Shown: positions 15,746-26,501 of the stretch, piece after piece
How positions within the stretch are numbered: the stretch's first letter is position 1
Layout of the letters: the number at the start of each line of letters is the position of its first letter
Origin: Paracoccus chinensis
GTDB taxonomy: Bacteria; Pseudomonadota; Alphaproteobacteria; Rhodobacterales; Rhodobacteraceae
Reading direction: 5' to 3'
Assembly: GCF_900102885.1 (NCBI RefSeq)
Contig: NZ_FNGE01000013.1
Span: 1 to 64,000 of the forward strand
DNA length: 64,000 bases
Position numbers and translations under genes: made by a program
Notes under the pieces: generated by a model
Told to the model about the DNA's origin: nothing
What the model saw: only the letters and a program-made list of their open reading frames with translations
Databases searched by the model: none

Positions 15746-18118
15746 ATGACCAGCCCCCATCTGAAGACCGTCGAGCAGCGGCTGCTGTGGCTGTCGCACT
15801 GGATGATCCACAACGCCAATCACGTCCGCCCCAAGGTGGACGGGATCAAGATCGGCGGGCACCAGGCCTCCTCGGCCTCGATGGTGTCGATCCTGGCGGC
15901 GCTGTATTTCACCGCGTTGCGGCCGCAGGACCGGGTGGCGGTCAAGCCCCATGCCTCGCCGATCTTCCACGCCATGCAGTACCTGATGGGAAACCTCAGC
16001 CGCGAGAAGATGGAGAACTTCCGCGGCTATGGCGGCGTCCAGTCCTATCCCTCGCGCACCAAGGACGTGGACGACGTGGATTTCTCGACCGGCTCGGTCG
16101 GCCTCGGGGTGGCGGTCACGGCCTTCGCCTCGCTGGTGCAGGACTATGTGGCGGCCAAGCCCTGGGCGGGGGACCGGCCCATGGGGCGGATGATCGCGCT
16201 GATGGGCGACGCCGAGCTGGACGAGGGCAACATCTACGAATGCCTGCAGGAAGGCTGGAAGCACGACCTGCGCAACTGCTGGTGGGTGATCGACTACAAC
16301 CGCCAGTCGCTGGACGGCGTCGTCCGCGAAGGCTTGTGGAGCCGGATCGAGGCGATCTTCGGCGCCTTCGGCTGGGATGTCGTGCGCGTGAAATACGGCG
16401 CCCTGCAGCGCGCGGCCTTCGCCGAACCGGGGGGCGAGGCGCTGCGCCAGTGGATCGACGCCTGCCCGAACCAGCTTTATTCGGCGCTGACCTTCCAGGG
16501 CGGCGCGGTCTGGCGGGCGCGGCTGATGGACGACCTCGGTGACCAGGGCGAGGTGTCCGCCCTGATCGCCCGGCGCAGCGACGCGGAACTCGCCGCGCTG
16601 ATGGAGAACCTGGGCGGCAACTGCGTCCAGACCATGGCCGAGGTCTTCGCCGGGATCGACCACGACCGCCCGACCTGTTTCCTCGCCTATACCGTCAAGG
16701 GCTGGGGCACCCCCATCGCCGGGCACAAGGACAACCACGGCGGGCTGATGACGAAGGCCCAGATGGCCGGATGGCAGGCCCACATGGGCGTGCCCGAGGG
16801 CCAGGAATGGGACCGCTTCGCGGGCGTCGAGGATGTTCAGGGCTTCCGCGCCTTCCTCGATGCCGTGCCCTTCTTCGCCAGGGGGACGCGGCGGCTGTCG
16901 GACGCGGCGATCCCGACTCCCGCCGTGGAGCCTGCTTCCGAGCGCGAGATTTCCACGCAGGCGGCCTTCGGCAAGATCCTCGACCAGCTTGCGCGGGGCG
17001 ACAGCCCGCTGGCCGAGCGGCTGGTGACGACCTCGCCCGACGTGACGGGGACGACCGGCCTCGGGGCATGGGTCAACCGCCGCAAGCTCTTTGCCCGCAA
17101 CCCCTTGGCCGACACCTTCCGGGCCGAGAACATCCCTTCCACCGCGAAATGGGACTTTGCGCCGGAAGGCCAGCACATCGAACTCGGCATCGCCGAGATG
17201 AACCTGTTCCTGCTGCTGGCCGCGGCGGGGCTGTCGCATTCGCTCTTCGGGCGGCGGCTGATCCCGGTCGGCACGCTGTACGATCCCTTCGTGGCCCGGG
17301 GCTTGGATGCGCTGAACTACGCCTGCTACCAGGACGCGCGCTTCATCGTGGCGGGCACGCCCTCGGGGGTGACGCTGGCGCCGGAAGGGGGGGCGCACCA
17401 GTCGGTCGGCACGCCCCTGATCGGGATGAGCCAGGACGGGCTCGCGGCCTTCGAGCCGGCCTTCGCGGACGAGCTGGCCGTCATCATGGAATGGGCCTTC
17501 GACTATCTGCAGCGCGACGGCGAGGGCGACCCCGACGAGCGGACCTGGCTGCGCGACCAGACCGGCGGCTCGGTCTATCTGCGCCTGTCCACCAACCCCG
17601 TCGAGCAGCCGGGCCGCCGCCGCGACGACGCCTTCCGGCAGGGCGCCATCGACGGCGCCTACTGGCTGCGTCCGCCAGGGCCGAACAGCGACGTGGTGAT
17701 CGCCTACCAGGGCGCCGTCGCGCCCGAGGCGATTCGCGCCGCGGCCATGATTGCCGAGGGCCGGCGCGACGTGGGCGTGCTGGCCGTCACCTCGGCCGAC
17801 CGTCTGAACGCGGGCTGGACCGCCGCGCAGCGGGCGCGGGCGCGCGGGAACGCATCCGCGCGCTCCCATGCCGAGGCGCTGCTGGACCCGCTGCCGCGCG
17901 ACTGCACGCTGGTCACGGTGATCGACGGCCACCCCGCGACGCTGTCCTGGCTGGGGGCGGTCGCGGGCCACCGGACGATCCCGCTGGGGGTCGAGCATTT
18001 CGGCCAGACCGGCACCATTGGCGATCTTTACCGCCATTTCGGCATCGACGCCGACACCATCGCCGCGCGCGTCGCGGGTCTGACCGTCGGCCGCCCGATC
18101 CCCGGCCGCGCCGCCTGA
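15746..18118 (+). CDS. Thiamine-diphosphate 2-oxoacid dehydrogenase E1 (AceE/MdeB/transketolase-like)
   Basis: 790 residues; ATG with GGGAG nine bases upstream. The first third is a transketolase-type thiamine-diphosphate domain: GDAELDEGN (154-162) and NRQSLDG (185-191) form the cofactor and Mg motif, as in homodimeric pyruvate dehydrogenase E1. The middle has the second catalytic domain (HIELGIAEMNLFLLLAAAG) and the last ~130 residues a transketolase C-terminal domain. AceE is about 885 residues and MdeB similar, so this is a shorter relative. Known members decarboxylate pyruvate or 2-oxobutyrate and pass the acyl group to lipoyl E2; no E2 or E3 gene is nearby. It may use the 2-oxo acid made by the upstream oxidoreductases, or act alone. 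Confidence 0.85.
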   Translation: MTSPHLKTVEQRLLWLSHWMIHNANHVRPKVDGIKIGGHQASSASMVSILAALYFTALRPQDRVAVKPHASPIFHAMQYLMGNLSREKMENFRGYGGVQSYPSRTKDVDDVDFSTGSVGLGVAVTAFASLVQDYVAAKPWAGDRPMGRMIALMGDAELDEGNIYECLQEGWKHDLRNCWWVIDYNRQSLDGVVREGLWSRIEAIFGAFGWDVVRVKYGALQRAAFAEPGGEALRQWIDACPNQLYSALTFQGGAVWRARLMDDLGDQGEVSALIARRSDAELAALMENLGGNCVQTMAEVFAGIDHDRPTCFLAYTVKGWGTPIAGHKDNHGGLMTKAQMAGWQAHMGVPEGQEWDRFAGVEDVQGFRAFLDAVPFFARGTRRLSDAAIPTPAVEPASEREISTQAAFGKILDQLARGDSPLAERLVTTSPDVTGTTGLGAWVNRRKLFARNPLADTFRAENIPSTAKWDFAPEGQHIELGIAEMNLFLLLAAAGLSHSLFGRRLIPVGTLYDPFVARGLDALNYACYQDARFIVAGTPSGVTLAPEGGAHQSVGTPLIGMSQDGLAAFEPAFADELAVIMEWAFDYLQRDGEGDPDERTWLRDQTGGSVYLRLSTNPVEQPGRRRDDAFRQGAIDGAYWLRPPGPNSDVVIAYQGAVAPEAIRAAAMIAEGRRDVGVLAVTSADRLNAGWTAAQRARARGNASARSHAEALLDPLPRDCTLVTVIDGHPATLSWLGAVAGHRTIPLGVEHFGQTGTIGDLYRHFGIDADTIAARVAGLTVGRPIPGRAA

Positions 18119-18165
18119 AATGGGCGCGGTCCCCCGAACCACGCGCAAACCTCTGCCGCCCGGAT

Positions 18166-18195
18166 GGGCCTGCTGCCTGTCGGGGCGGCAGGCCC
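18166..18195 (+). terminator. Possible terminator hairpin after the E1 gene
   Basis: GGGCCTGC (18166-18173) pairs with GCAGGCCC (18188-18195) around a 14-base interior that can pair further. It lies 48 bases after the E1 stop. There is no T-run, so termination would be weak or factor-assisted. Confidence 0.4.
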
Positions 18196-18237
18196 GAAAC
18201 GCCGTGCGCCTAAGCCGCGCAAGGCTGCGAAAAGATG

Positions 18238-18287
18238 TTGACTCGAGGGAAAGGCACTCTCCATAACTGAACCACTGGCAATGTGGT

Positions 18288-18288
<1 letters not shown>
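18238..18288 (+). promoter_or_regulatory. Candidate promoter and operator of the peptide-transport operon
   Basis: TTGACT (18238-18243) and CATAAC (18262-18267) are 18 bases apart and suit -35 and -10 elements. Immediately downstream, AACCAC (18270-18275) and GTGGTT (18283-18288) form a perfect six-base inverted repeat with a seven-base spacer. It overlaps the likely transcription start and the first codon of the first transporter gene. That is a good position for repression by the GntR regulator encoded at the end of the operon; the link is inferred. Confidence 0.5.
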
Positions 18289-19309
<1,021 letters not shown>

Positions 19310-19313
<4 letters not shown>

Positions 19314-20413
19314 GCGATGACACCATCCTGTCGGCCCGCGGCCTGACGCGGCATTTCCAGGGGGCGGGCGCGCCCTTCCGCAAGCCCCCGCCCGTGCGCG
19401 CGGTGGACGGCGTGTCGCTGGACATCCGCCGGGGCGAGACCTTCGCCATCGTGGGCGAATCCGGGTCCGGCAAGTCCACCCTCGCGCGGCTTCTCGCGCG
19501 CCTTCTGGAGCCGACCGCGGGCAGCGTCGCCTTCGAGGGGCGCGAGATCGCGGGCCTGTCCGGCAAGGCGCTGAAGGAACTGCGCCGCGACGTGCAGTTC
19601 ATCTTCCAGGACCCGTTCTCCTCGCTGAACCCCCGCGCCAGCGTCGGCACCCTGATCGGCGAGCCGCTGGAAACCCATTTCCCGCAGATGTCCGCCGCCG
19701 AGCGCCGCGACCGCGTGGCCGAACTGCTGACCCAGGTCGGCCTGCGCCCCGAGCACATGGGCCGCTATCCGCATGAATTCTCGGGCGGGCAGCGCCAGCG
19801 GATCGGGATCGCCCGCGCCTTGGCCTCGCGCCCGACGCTGGTGATCGGGGACGAACCGGTCAGCGCGCTGGACGTGTCGGTCCAGGCGCAGGTGGTGAAC
19901 CTGCTTGCCGACCTGCGCGAGGCCCTGGGGCTGACGCTGATCGTGATTGCCCATGACCTGGCCGTGATCCGGCACATGTCGAACCGCGTGGCGGTGATGT
20001 ACCTGGGCACGCTGGTGGAACTTGGCGACACCGACGAGATCTTCGCCACCCCCCGTCATCCCTATACCCGCGCGCTGCTGGCCGCGATCCCCGAACCCGT
20101 CCCCGGCCTCGACCGCCCGGCCGAGGCGATCGGAGGCGAGATCCCGTCGCCCGCCGCGCCCCCGCCCGGCTGCCGCTTCCACACCCGTTGCCCCTATGCG
20201 CGCGAACGCTGCCGGATCGACGTGCCGGAACTGCTGGACGACGCGGGCGACGGCCATCCGGTCGCCTGCCATTTCTGGCGCGAGATCGCGGCGGAAAACC
20301 CCTTCGCGCCCCCCGCCCACCGCGATGAGGACGGCCCCGCCGCCGCCCGCATCGCCCTTTACCGCCGCGCCGTGGCGCAGGCCGAATCCCCGACACCGAC
20401 AACAGGGAAATGA
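19310..20413 (+). CDS. Oligopeptide/dipeptide ABC transporter ATPase (DppF/OppF type)
   Basis: 367 residues starting at the ATG overlapping the previous stop. Walker [10 protein letters not shown], signature FSGGQRQR, Walker B VIGDEPVSALD, and a C-terminal oligopeptide domain with GCRFHTRCPYARERC. DppD and DppF form the heterodimeric motor of peptide importers. The C-terminal extension past residue ~330 is acidic and low in complexity. Confidence 0.9.
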
Positions 20414-20418
20414 CACGC

Positions 20419-21924
20419 ATGACCACCAGACTTTCGCTGATCGCGGCGCTTCTGCTGTCCACGGCGGCGGCCGCCAGTGCCGCCGAACTGCGCATCGGGC
20501 TTGAGAACGACCCCGACACGCTCGACCCCGACCGCTCGCGCCTGTTCGTGGGCCGCATCGTCTTCACCGCCCTGTGCGACAAGCTCGTGGACGTGAACGA
20601 GAAGCTCGAGATCGTCCCGCAGTTGGCCACCGCCTGGACCCAGTCCGAGGACGGCCGGTCCATCACCTTCACCCTGCGCGAGGGCGTCAAGTTCCACGAC
20701 GGCACCGACTTCAACGCCGAGGCCGTCAAGGCCAACATCGAGCGGTCGAAGACCCTTGAGGACAGCGTCCGCAAGTCGGAACTGGCCTCGGTCGAGTCGG
20801 TCGAGGTGATCTCGCCCACCGAGGTGCGGCTGAACCTGTCGGCGCCGGACGCGACCGTCATGGCGCAGCTGACCGACCGCGCGGGGATGATGATGTCGCC
20901 GGCGGCCTTTGCCGAGGGCAAGGACTTCGCCAGCGCGCCGGCCTGTTCCGGCCCCTTCAAGTTCGTCAGCCGCGTGGCGCAGGACCGGATCGAGCTGGAA
21001 CGCTTTGCCGACTACTGGAACGCCGAGGCGATCAAGCTGGACCGCGTGGTCTACCTGCCCATTCCCGACACCACCGTGCGTCTGGCGAACCTGCAGTCGG
21101 GCGACCTGGACATGATCAACCAGCTGGCGGCGACCGACATCCCGGCCGTGCAGGGCAACGGCAACCTGCGGGTGGAACAGGTCACGGGCCTGGGCTACCA
21201 GGGCATCTACTTCAACCTCGCCAACGGGCCGCAGTCCCAGAACCCGCTGGGTCAGGACGCGCGCATCCGCCAGGCGCTGAACCTGTCGATCGACCGCAAC
21301 GCGATCAACCAGGTGGTCTTCCAGGGCGCCTTCCCGCCCGCGGGTCAGCCCTTCCCGCCGGACAGCCCTTACTACAACGAGGCCTATGCCGCGCCCGAGC
21401 GTGACGTGGAAAAGGCCAAGGCGCTGCTGGCCGAGGCCGGGGTCGCCACCCCCGTCAACATCGAGCTGCAGGTGCCGAACCGCCCCGAGAACCAGCAGAC
21501 CGCCCAGATGATCCAGGCCATGGCGGCCGAGGCGGGCTTCAACGTCAACATCGTGACCAAGGAATACGCCACGCTCGTGTCCGACGGGGCCGAGGGCAGC
21601 TTCCAGTCCCACACCAAGGGCTGGTCGGGCCGGATCGACCCGGACGGGAACCTGCACCAGTTCGTCACCACCGGCGCGGGCTTCAACGACGGGCATTATT
21701 CCAACCCGGAAGTGGACCGCCTGCTGAACGAGGCGCGCACCCTGACCGACCCGGCGCAGCGCAAGGAACGCTATGACGCGGCGCAGGCGATCCTGCAGCA
21801 GGACCTGCCGGTCACCTACCTCTACTACCAGGCCTGGCTTTATGGCGTGGACGCGGGCGTCCAGGGCTTCAAGCCCTATCCCGACGGGATGATCCGCCTG
21901 CAGAACGTGTCCGACGCGGACTGA
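20419..21924 (+). CDS. Peptide-type ABC transporter substrate-binding protein (SBP family 5)
   Basis: 501 residues from the ATG with AGGGAA nine bases upstream; an in-frame ATG lies three codons earlier. A Sec signal peptide (LSLIAALLLSTAAAASAAE, cleavage near residue 22) precedes a family-5 binding domain: ENDPDTLDPDRSRL, ITFTLREGVKFHDGTDFNAE and LDMINQLAATDIPA. The family binds di/oligopeptides, glutathione, opines, nickel chelates or glycosides. The adjacent gamma-glutamyltransferase-family gene points to a gamma-glutamyl or other amide-linked compound. Confidence 0.9.
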   Translation: MTTRLSLIAALLLSTAAAASAAELRIGLENDPDTLDPDRSRLFVGRIVFTALCDKLVDVNEKLEIVPQLATAWTQSEDGRSITFTLREGVKFHDGTDFNAEAVKANIERSKTLEDSVRKSELASVESVEVISPTEVRLNLSAPDATVMAQLTDRAGMMMSPAAFAEGKDFASAPACSGPFKFVSRVAQDRIELERFADYWNAEAIKLDRVVYLPIPDTTVRLANLQSGDLDMINQLAATDIPAVQGNGNLRVEQVTGLGYQGIYFNLANGPQSQNPLGQDARIRQALNLSIDRNAINQVVFQGAFPPAGQPFPPDSPYYNEAYAAPERDVEKAKALLAEAGVATPVNIELQVPNRPENQQTAQMIQAMAAEAGFNVNIVTKEYATLVSDGAEGSFQSHTKGWSGRIDPDGNLHQFVTTGAGFNDGHYSNPEVDRLLNEARTLTDPAQRKERYDAAQAILQQDLPVTYLYYQAWLYGVDAGVQGFKPYPDGMIRLQNVSDAD

Positions 21925-21934
21925 TCCGCCAACC

Positions 21935-21960
21935 GGGCGCGGCCCCGACAGGCCGCGCCC
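21935..21960 (+). terminator. Perfect GC stem-loop between binding-protein and permease genes
   Basis: GGGCGCGGCC (21935-21944) pairs perfectly with GGCCGCGCCC (21951-21960) around a six-base loop, directly after the binding-protein stop. There is no T-run, so it more likely protects the upstream mRNA or partly attenuates transcription. The amino-acid transporter at 10.4 kb has a hairpin in the same position. Confidence 0.5.
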
Positions 21961-21988
21961 GCCCACCGATTGCCGGAGCCCTCGGCCC

Positions 21989-22933
21989 ATGCTCAACCTC
22001 TTCCTGCGGCGCATCGTCGGCGCCATTCCGACGATCCTTCTGATCTCGGTCTTCGTCTTCGCGCTGCAGAAGCTGCTGCCGGGCGACCCGGTGCTGGCGA
22101 TGGCGGGCGAGGAACGCGACCCCGTCGCCCTTGCCGCCATCCGCGAGCAGCTTGGCCTGAACGACCCGCTGCCGGTGCAGTATTTCAACTGGCTGCTGGC
22201 GGCGCTGCAGGGCGATCTCGGCACCTCGCTGCGGACCGGCCAGCCCGTGACGGAACTGATCCTGCAGAAGCTTCCGGTGACGCTGCAGCTTGGCGTCATG
22301 GCGATCCTGATCGCGCTGGTGATCGGCATTCCCGCGGGGATCCTGTCGGCCGTCCGCAAGGGCACGCTGACGGACTACACGGCGAACCTGGTCGCGCTCT
22401 CGGGGATGTCGGTGCCGAACTTCTGGCTGGGCATCTTGCTGATCATGCTGGTGTCGGTGCGCTGGCAGCTTCTGCCCGCCTCGGGCTACGTGCCCCCGAG
22501 CGAGGATTTCGTGCAGTCCATGCGCACCATGATCATGCCCGCCTTCGTGCTGGGCACGGGGCTTGCCGGCGCGCTGATGCGGCACACGCGTTCGTCCATG
22601 CTGGGCGTGCTGAAACAGGACTATGTCCGCACCGCCCGCGCCAAGGGCGTGCCCGAACGCCGCGTGGTCCTGCGCCACGCCTTCCGCAACGCGCTGACCC
22701 CCATCGTCACGCTGACCGCGCTGCTCTTCGGCGAACTGATCGCGGGCGCGGTGCTGACCGAACAGATCTTCACCATCCCCGGCTTCGGCAAGCTGGTGGT
22801 CGATGCCGTCTTCACCCGAGACTACGCCGTCGTGCAGGGCGTGGTGATGGTGACGGCGGTGGGCTTCATCCTGATGAACCTCGTGGCCGACATGCTGTAT
22901 ATCCTTCTCAACCCCCGCCTGAGGGCCGCGTAA
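21989..22933 (+). CDS. Peptide-type ABC transporter permease (DppB type)
   Basis: 314 residues with six membrane helices. It begins FLRRIVGAIPTILLISVFVF, typical of DppB/GsiC, and has the long periplasmic loop after helix 1 (EQLGLNDPLPVQYFNWL) and the EAA loop RTARAKGVPERRVVLRHAFR. It pairs with the following DppC-type subunit; their stop and start codons share one base (TAATG). Confidence 0.92.
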   Translation: MLNLFLRRIVGAIPTILLISVFVFALQKLLPGDPVLAMAGEERDPVALAAIREQLGLNDPLPVQYFNWLLAALQGDLGTSLRTGQPVTELILQKLPVTLQLGVMAILIALVIGIPAGILSAVRKGTLTDYTANLVALSGMSVPNFWLGILLIMLVSVRWQLLPASGYVPPSEDFVQSMRTMIMPAFVLGTGLAGALMRHTRSSMLGVLKQDYVRTARAKGVPERRVVLRHAFRNALTPIVTLTALLFGELIAGAVLTEQIFTIPGFGKLVVDAVFTRDYAVVQGVVMVTAVGFILMNLVADMLYILLNPRLRAA

Positions 22934-23811
22934 TGGCGAACGAGGCAATCGCCGCGCGCACCGTCGCGCCCGTCATCGACACCCCCGCCCGCCGCAGCTG
23001 GCGCAAGTTCCGCACCCATCGCAGCGCGATCCTGGGCGCGATCATCGTGGGCGCCTTCCTGCTGGTCGCGCTGCTGGCGCCGGTGCTGCCGCTGCTGGAC
23101 CCCGCCGCGACCGACTGGGCCGCCGTGCGGCAGGCCCCGAGCGCGGCGCATCCGCTCGGCACCGACGAGATCGGGCGGGACGTGCTGTCGCGCATGATCT
23201 GGGGCGCGCGGGCGTCCGTCCTCGCCGGCATCGTCTCGGTCGGGATCGCGATCCTTCTGGGCGTGCCGTTGGGAGTGCTGGCGGGCTATTTCGGCGGCTG
23301 GACCGACATCGTGATCTCGCGCTGCACCGAGGCGCTGCTGGCCGTGCCCTTCCTGATCCTCGCCATCGCGCTGGCGGCCTTCCTGGGGCCGAGCCTGACC
23401 AACGCCATGATCGCCATCGGCATCTCGGCCACGCCCATCTTCGTGCGCCTGACGCGCGGGCAGGTCATCAACATCCGGGCCGAGGATTACGTCGAGGGCG
23501 CCCATGCCATCGGTCTCTCCACCCCGCGCATCCTCGCGCGCTACATCCTGCCCAATGCCATGCCGCCCGTGCTGGTGCAGGCCACGCTGACCGTCGCCGC
23601 CGCGATCATCGCCGAAGCCTCGCTGTCCTTCCTCGGCCTCGGGCAGCAGCCGCCCGCGCCCTCCTGGGGGTCGATGCTGAACACGGCCAAGAACTTCATG
23701 GCGCAGGCGCCGTGGCTGGCGATGTGGCCGGGCCTCGCGATCTTCCTGGTCGTGCTGGGCTTCAACCTTCTGGGCGACGGGTTGCGCGACGCGCTCGACC
23801 CCCGCGAATGA
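22933..23811 (+). CDS. Peptide-type ABC transporter permease (DppC type)
   Basis: 292 residues. The N-terminus is the DppC cytoplasmic leader with FRTHRSAILGAIIVGAFLLV, followed by HPLGTDEIGRDVLSRMIWG, a near-universal DppC signature. The EAA loop is EGAHAIGLSTPRILARYILP. The start is fixed by the overlap with dppB and by family length. It completes the transporter together with the four genes upstream. Confidence 0.92.
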   Translation: MANEAIAARTVAPVIDTPARRSWRKFRTHRSAILGAIIVGAFLLVALLAPVLPLLDPAATDWAAVRQAPSAAHPLGTDEIGRDVLSRMIWGARASVLAGIVSVGIAILLGVPLGVLAGYFGGWTDIVISRCTEALLAVPFLILAIALAAFLGPSLTNAMIAIGISATPIFVRLTRGQVINIRAEDYVEGAHAIGLSTPRILARYILPNAMPPVLVQATLTVAAAIIAEASLSFLGLGQQPPAPSWGSMLNTAKNFMAQAPWLAMWPGLAIFLVVLGFNLLGDGLRDALDPRE

Positions 23812-23834
23812 CTTCCCGATCGAAAGAAAGAACG

Positions 23835-25622
23835 ATGAGCGATTTCACCACCCGTCCCGAGATCCGGGGCACCTTCGGCGTTGTCACCTCGACCCACTGG
23901 ATCGCCTCGGCCGCGGGCATGGCCATGCTGGAACGCGGCGGCAACGCCTTTGACGCGGCGGTGGCCACGGGCCTCGTGCTGCAGGTGGTCGAGCCGCACC
24001 TGAACGGCCCGGCGGGCGACCTGCCGGTGATCTGGCGCGAGGCCGGGGGCGAGCCGCAGGTGATCAGCGCCCAGGGGCCCGCGCCCAAGGCCGCGACCCT
24101 CGAGGCGATGCAGGACCTGGGCCTGACGCTGATCCCCGGCTCGGGCCTGCTGGCGACGGTGGTGCCCGGCGCCTTCGACGGCTGGATGAAGCTTCTGGCC
24201 GAAAAGGGCAGCCTGACCCTGCGCGAGGTGATGGAGCCCGCGATCTTCTACGCCCGCGACGGCCACCCCGTCCTGCCGCGCGTCGCCAACACCATCAAGG
24301 GCATCGCGGACTTCCTGCGCAAGGAATGGCCCAGCTCGGCCGCGGTCTGCCTGCCCGGCGACACCTGCCCCGAGCCGGACGGGCTGTTCCGCAACCCCGA
24401 CCTTGCCGCCACCTACCAGCGGATCGTGGACGAGGCCGAGGCGGCGTCCAGCGACCGCGCGGGCCAGATCGAGGCTGCCCGCGCCATCTGGTCGGACGGC
24501 TTCGTCGCGGACGCCATCTGCGACTTCCTGGACACGGCCGAGCTGGCCGATATCAGCGGCGACCGCCACCGCGCCCTTCTGGCGCGCGAGGACCTGTCGG
24601 GCTGGCGCGCGCGCAGCGAAGCGCCGTTGTCGCTCGATTACCACGGCTGGACGGTCTACAAGACCGGACCCTGGGGGCAGGGGCCGGTGCTGCTGCAGGC
24701 GCTGGCGATCCTGCGCGGCATCGACCTCGCCTCGATGGACCCCTGCGGGACCGAGTTCGTCCACACCGTGATCGAGGCGATGAAGCTCGCCTATGCCGAC
24801 CGCGAGGCCTATTACGGCGACCCCGACTTCTCGGACATCCCCATGGACGTCCTGCTGTCCGAGGATTACGCCGCCGAGCGCCGCAAGCTGATCGGCCCGA
24901 GTGCCTCGACCGAGCAGCGCCCCGGCCGGGTGCCGGGCTTCGAGCATCTGGCCGACGCCGCCATCGCCCGCGCCGCCCGGGACTTCGGCGCAAGCGTGGC
25001 CGTCAGCGTCGAGCCGACCATGGCGCATCTGGTCGAAAAGCGCGGCGACACGGTCCACCTGGACGTGATCGACCGCTGGGGGAACATGGTCTCGGCCACG
25101 CCCTCGGGCGGCTGGCTGCAAAGCTCGCCCGCCGTGCCGGGCTTGGGCTTCCCGCTGAACAGCCGCGCGCAGATGTTCTGGCTGGAAGAGGGCGTGCCCT
25201 CGGGCCTGCGCCCCGGCGCGCGCCCGCGCACGACGCTGACGCCGTCGATGGCGCGGAACGGCGACCGCTGGCTGTCCTTCGGCACGCCCGGCGGCGACCA
25301 GCAGGACCAGTGGCAGCTGATCTGGTTCCTGCGCTTCGTCCACCACGGCGGCAACCTGCAGGCCAACATGGACCGGCCGCTGTTCCACTCGGTGCATTTC
25401 CAGGGCTCGTTCTACCCGCGCAAGGCGGAGCCGGCGAAGATGCTGATCGAGCCCGCCTTCGACGCCGCCGTGATCGAGGAACTGCGCGCCCGCGGCCACA
25501 TCGTCGAGGTGACCGAGCCTTGGGCCGTCGGCCGTCTGACCGCCGCCCTGCGCGAACCCGAGGGAATCCTGCGCGCGGCGGCCACGCCGCGGCTGATGCA
25601 GGCCTATGCGGTGGGGCGCTGA
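23835..25622 (+). CDS. Gamma-glutamyltransferase-family N-terminal-nucleophile hydrolase, cytoplasmic
   Basis: 595 residues. Features of the family: GGNAFDAAVATGLVLQVVEPH near the start, GPAGDLPVIW, and the autoprocessing and catalytic Thr406 in GDTVHLDVIDRWGNMVSAT, with the GTPGGDQQDQW segment of the small subunit later. Self-cleavage before Thr406 would give ~405- and ~190-residue subunits. There is no signal peptide, unlike periplasmic GGT, so it probably acts on imported substrate in the cytoplasm. The family includes gamma-glutamyl hydrolases, cephalosporin acylases and other amide hydrolases, so the bond is an amide but the acyl group is uncertain. Confidence 0.88.
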   Translation: MSDFTTRPEIRGTFGVVTSTHWIASAAGMAMLERGGNAFDAAVATGLVLQVVEPHLNGPAGDLPVIWREAGGEPQVISAQGPAPKAATLEAMQDLGLTLIPGSGLLATVVPGAFDGWMKLLAEKGSLTLREVMEPAIFYARDGHPVLPRVANTIKGIADFLRKEWPSSAAVCLPGDTCPEPDGLFRNPDLAATYQRIVDEAEAASSDRAGQIEAARAIWSDGFVADAICDFLDTAELADISGDRHRALLAREDLSGWRARSEAPLSLDYHGWTVYKTGPWGQGPVLLQALAILRGIDLASMDPCGTEFVHTVIEAMKLAYADREAYYGDPDFSDIPMDVLLSEDYAAERRKLIGPSASTEQRPGRVPGFEHLADAAIARAARDFGASVAVSVEPTMAHLVEKRGDTVHLDVIDRWGNMVSATPSGGWLQSSPAVPGLGFPLNSRAQMFWLEEGVPSGLRPGARPRTTLTPSMARNGDRWLSFGTPGGDQQDQWQLIWFLRFVHHGGNLQANMDRPLFHSVHFQGSFYPRKAEPAKMLIEPAFDAAVIEELRARGHIVEVTEPWAVGRLTAALREPEGILRAAATPRLMQAYAVGR

Positions 25623-25667
25623 CATGAGGCGGAACAGGGGCAAGGCCCCCGGCAGGAGGGCTGCGGC

Positions 25668-26501
25668 ATGATGGGCGGCATGGAAACGCAGGCGCTGATC
25701 GAACTGACGCTGATCGCGCTTGCGGCGGGGGCCTTCGGCGGCGTGATCGCCGGGCTTCTGGGCGTGGGCGGCGGGATCGTGATCGTCCCGGCGCTGTATT
25801 TCGCGCTGTCGCTGACGGGGATGGATCCGGCGCTGACGATGCAGGTGGCGGTAGGGACGTCGCTCTCCACCATCGTCTTCACCTCGCTGTCCTCGGGGAT
25901 CGGCCATCACCGGCGTGGGGCCATCGACACGGGCCTGCTGCGGCGCTGGGTGCCCTGGATCATCGTCGGCGTGATCCTGGGCTCGCTGGTCGGCGGCTAT
26001 GTCTCGGGCTGGGTGCTGGTCGCGGTCTTCGCCACCATCGCGCTGTTCGTGGCGCTGGACATGATCCTGCGGAAACCCTCGGGCAATGTCGAGCCTCGCA
26101 GCTTCCCCGCCGCCGCCTGGGCCAGCTTCGGCGTCTTCGCGGGCGCGGTCTCGGCCATGATGGGGATCGGGGGCGGCACCGTCTGCGTGCCGCTGCTGAA
26201 CTTCCTGGGCTACGACATCCGCCGCGCGGTCGGCACCTCGGCCGCCATCGGCTTTGTCATCGGCCTGCCGGGCGCGGTGATCTATGCCATGACGGGTCTC
26301 GGGCAGGAAGGTCTGCCGCCGCTCTCGCTGGGTTACGTCAACCTGTATCTCGCGGCCGTCATCATCCCGCTGTCCACCTGGCTTGCGGGTTACGGGGTGA
26401 AGCTTGCCCACAGCATCGACCGGCGCAAGCTGCGGATGGCCTTCGGGATCTTCCTGCTGCTGACCTCGATCAGGATGTGGATCGACCTTGCCGGCGCCTG
26501 A
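25668..26501 (+). CDS. TauE/SafE-family membrane permease (anion/sulfonate type)
   Basis: 277 residues, about eight membrane helices, ATG with AGGAGG at ideal distance. The family hallmark is the duplicated glycine-rich motif: GVIAGLLGVGGGIVIVPAL near the start and SAMMGIGGGTVCVPLL in the second half. TauE/SafE proteins move small anions such as sulfoacetate, sulfite or carboxylates, mainly outward. In this operon it may export a sulfur anion or an acid freed by the hydrolase, which would fit a sulfur-containing peptide such as glutathione or a conjugate. Confidence 0.88.
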   Translation: MMGGMETQALIELTLIALAAGAFGGVIAGLLGVGGGIVIVPALYFALSLTGMDPALTMQVAVGTSLSTIVFTSLSSGIGHHRRGAIDTGLLRRWVPWIIVGVILGSLVGGYVSGWVLVAVFATIALFVALDMILRKPSGNVEPRSFPAAAWASFGVFAGAVSAMMGIGGGTVCVPLLNFLGYDIRRAVGTSAAIGFVIGLPGAVIYAMTGLGQEGLPPLSLGYVNLYLAAVIIPLSTWLAGYGVKLAHSIDRRKLRMAFGIFLLLTSIRMWIDLAGA

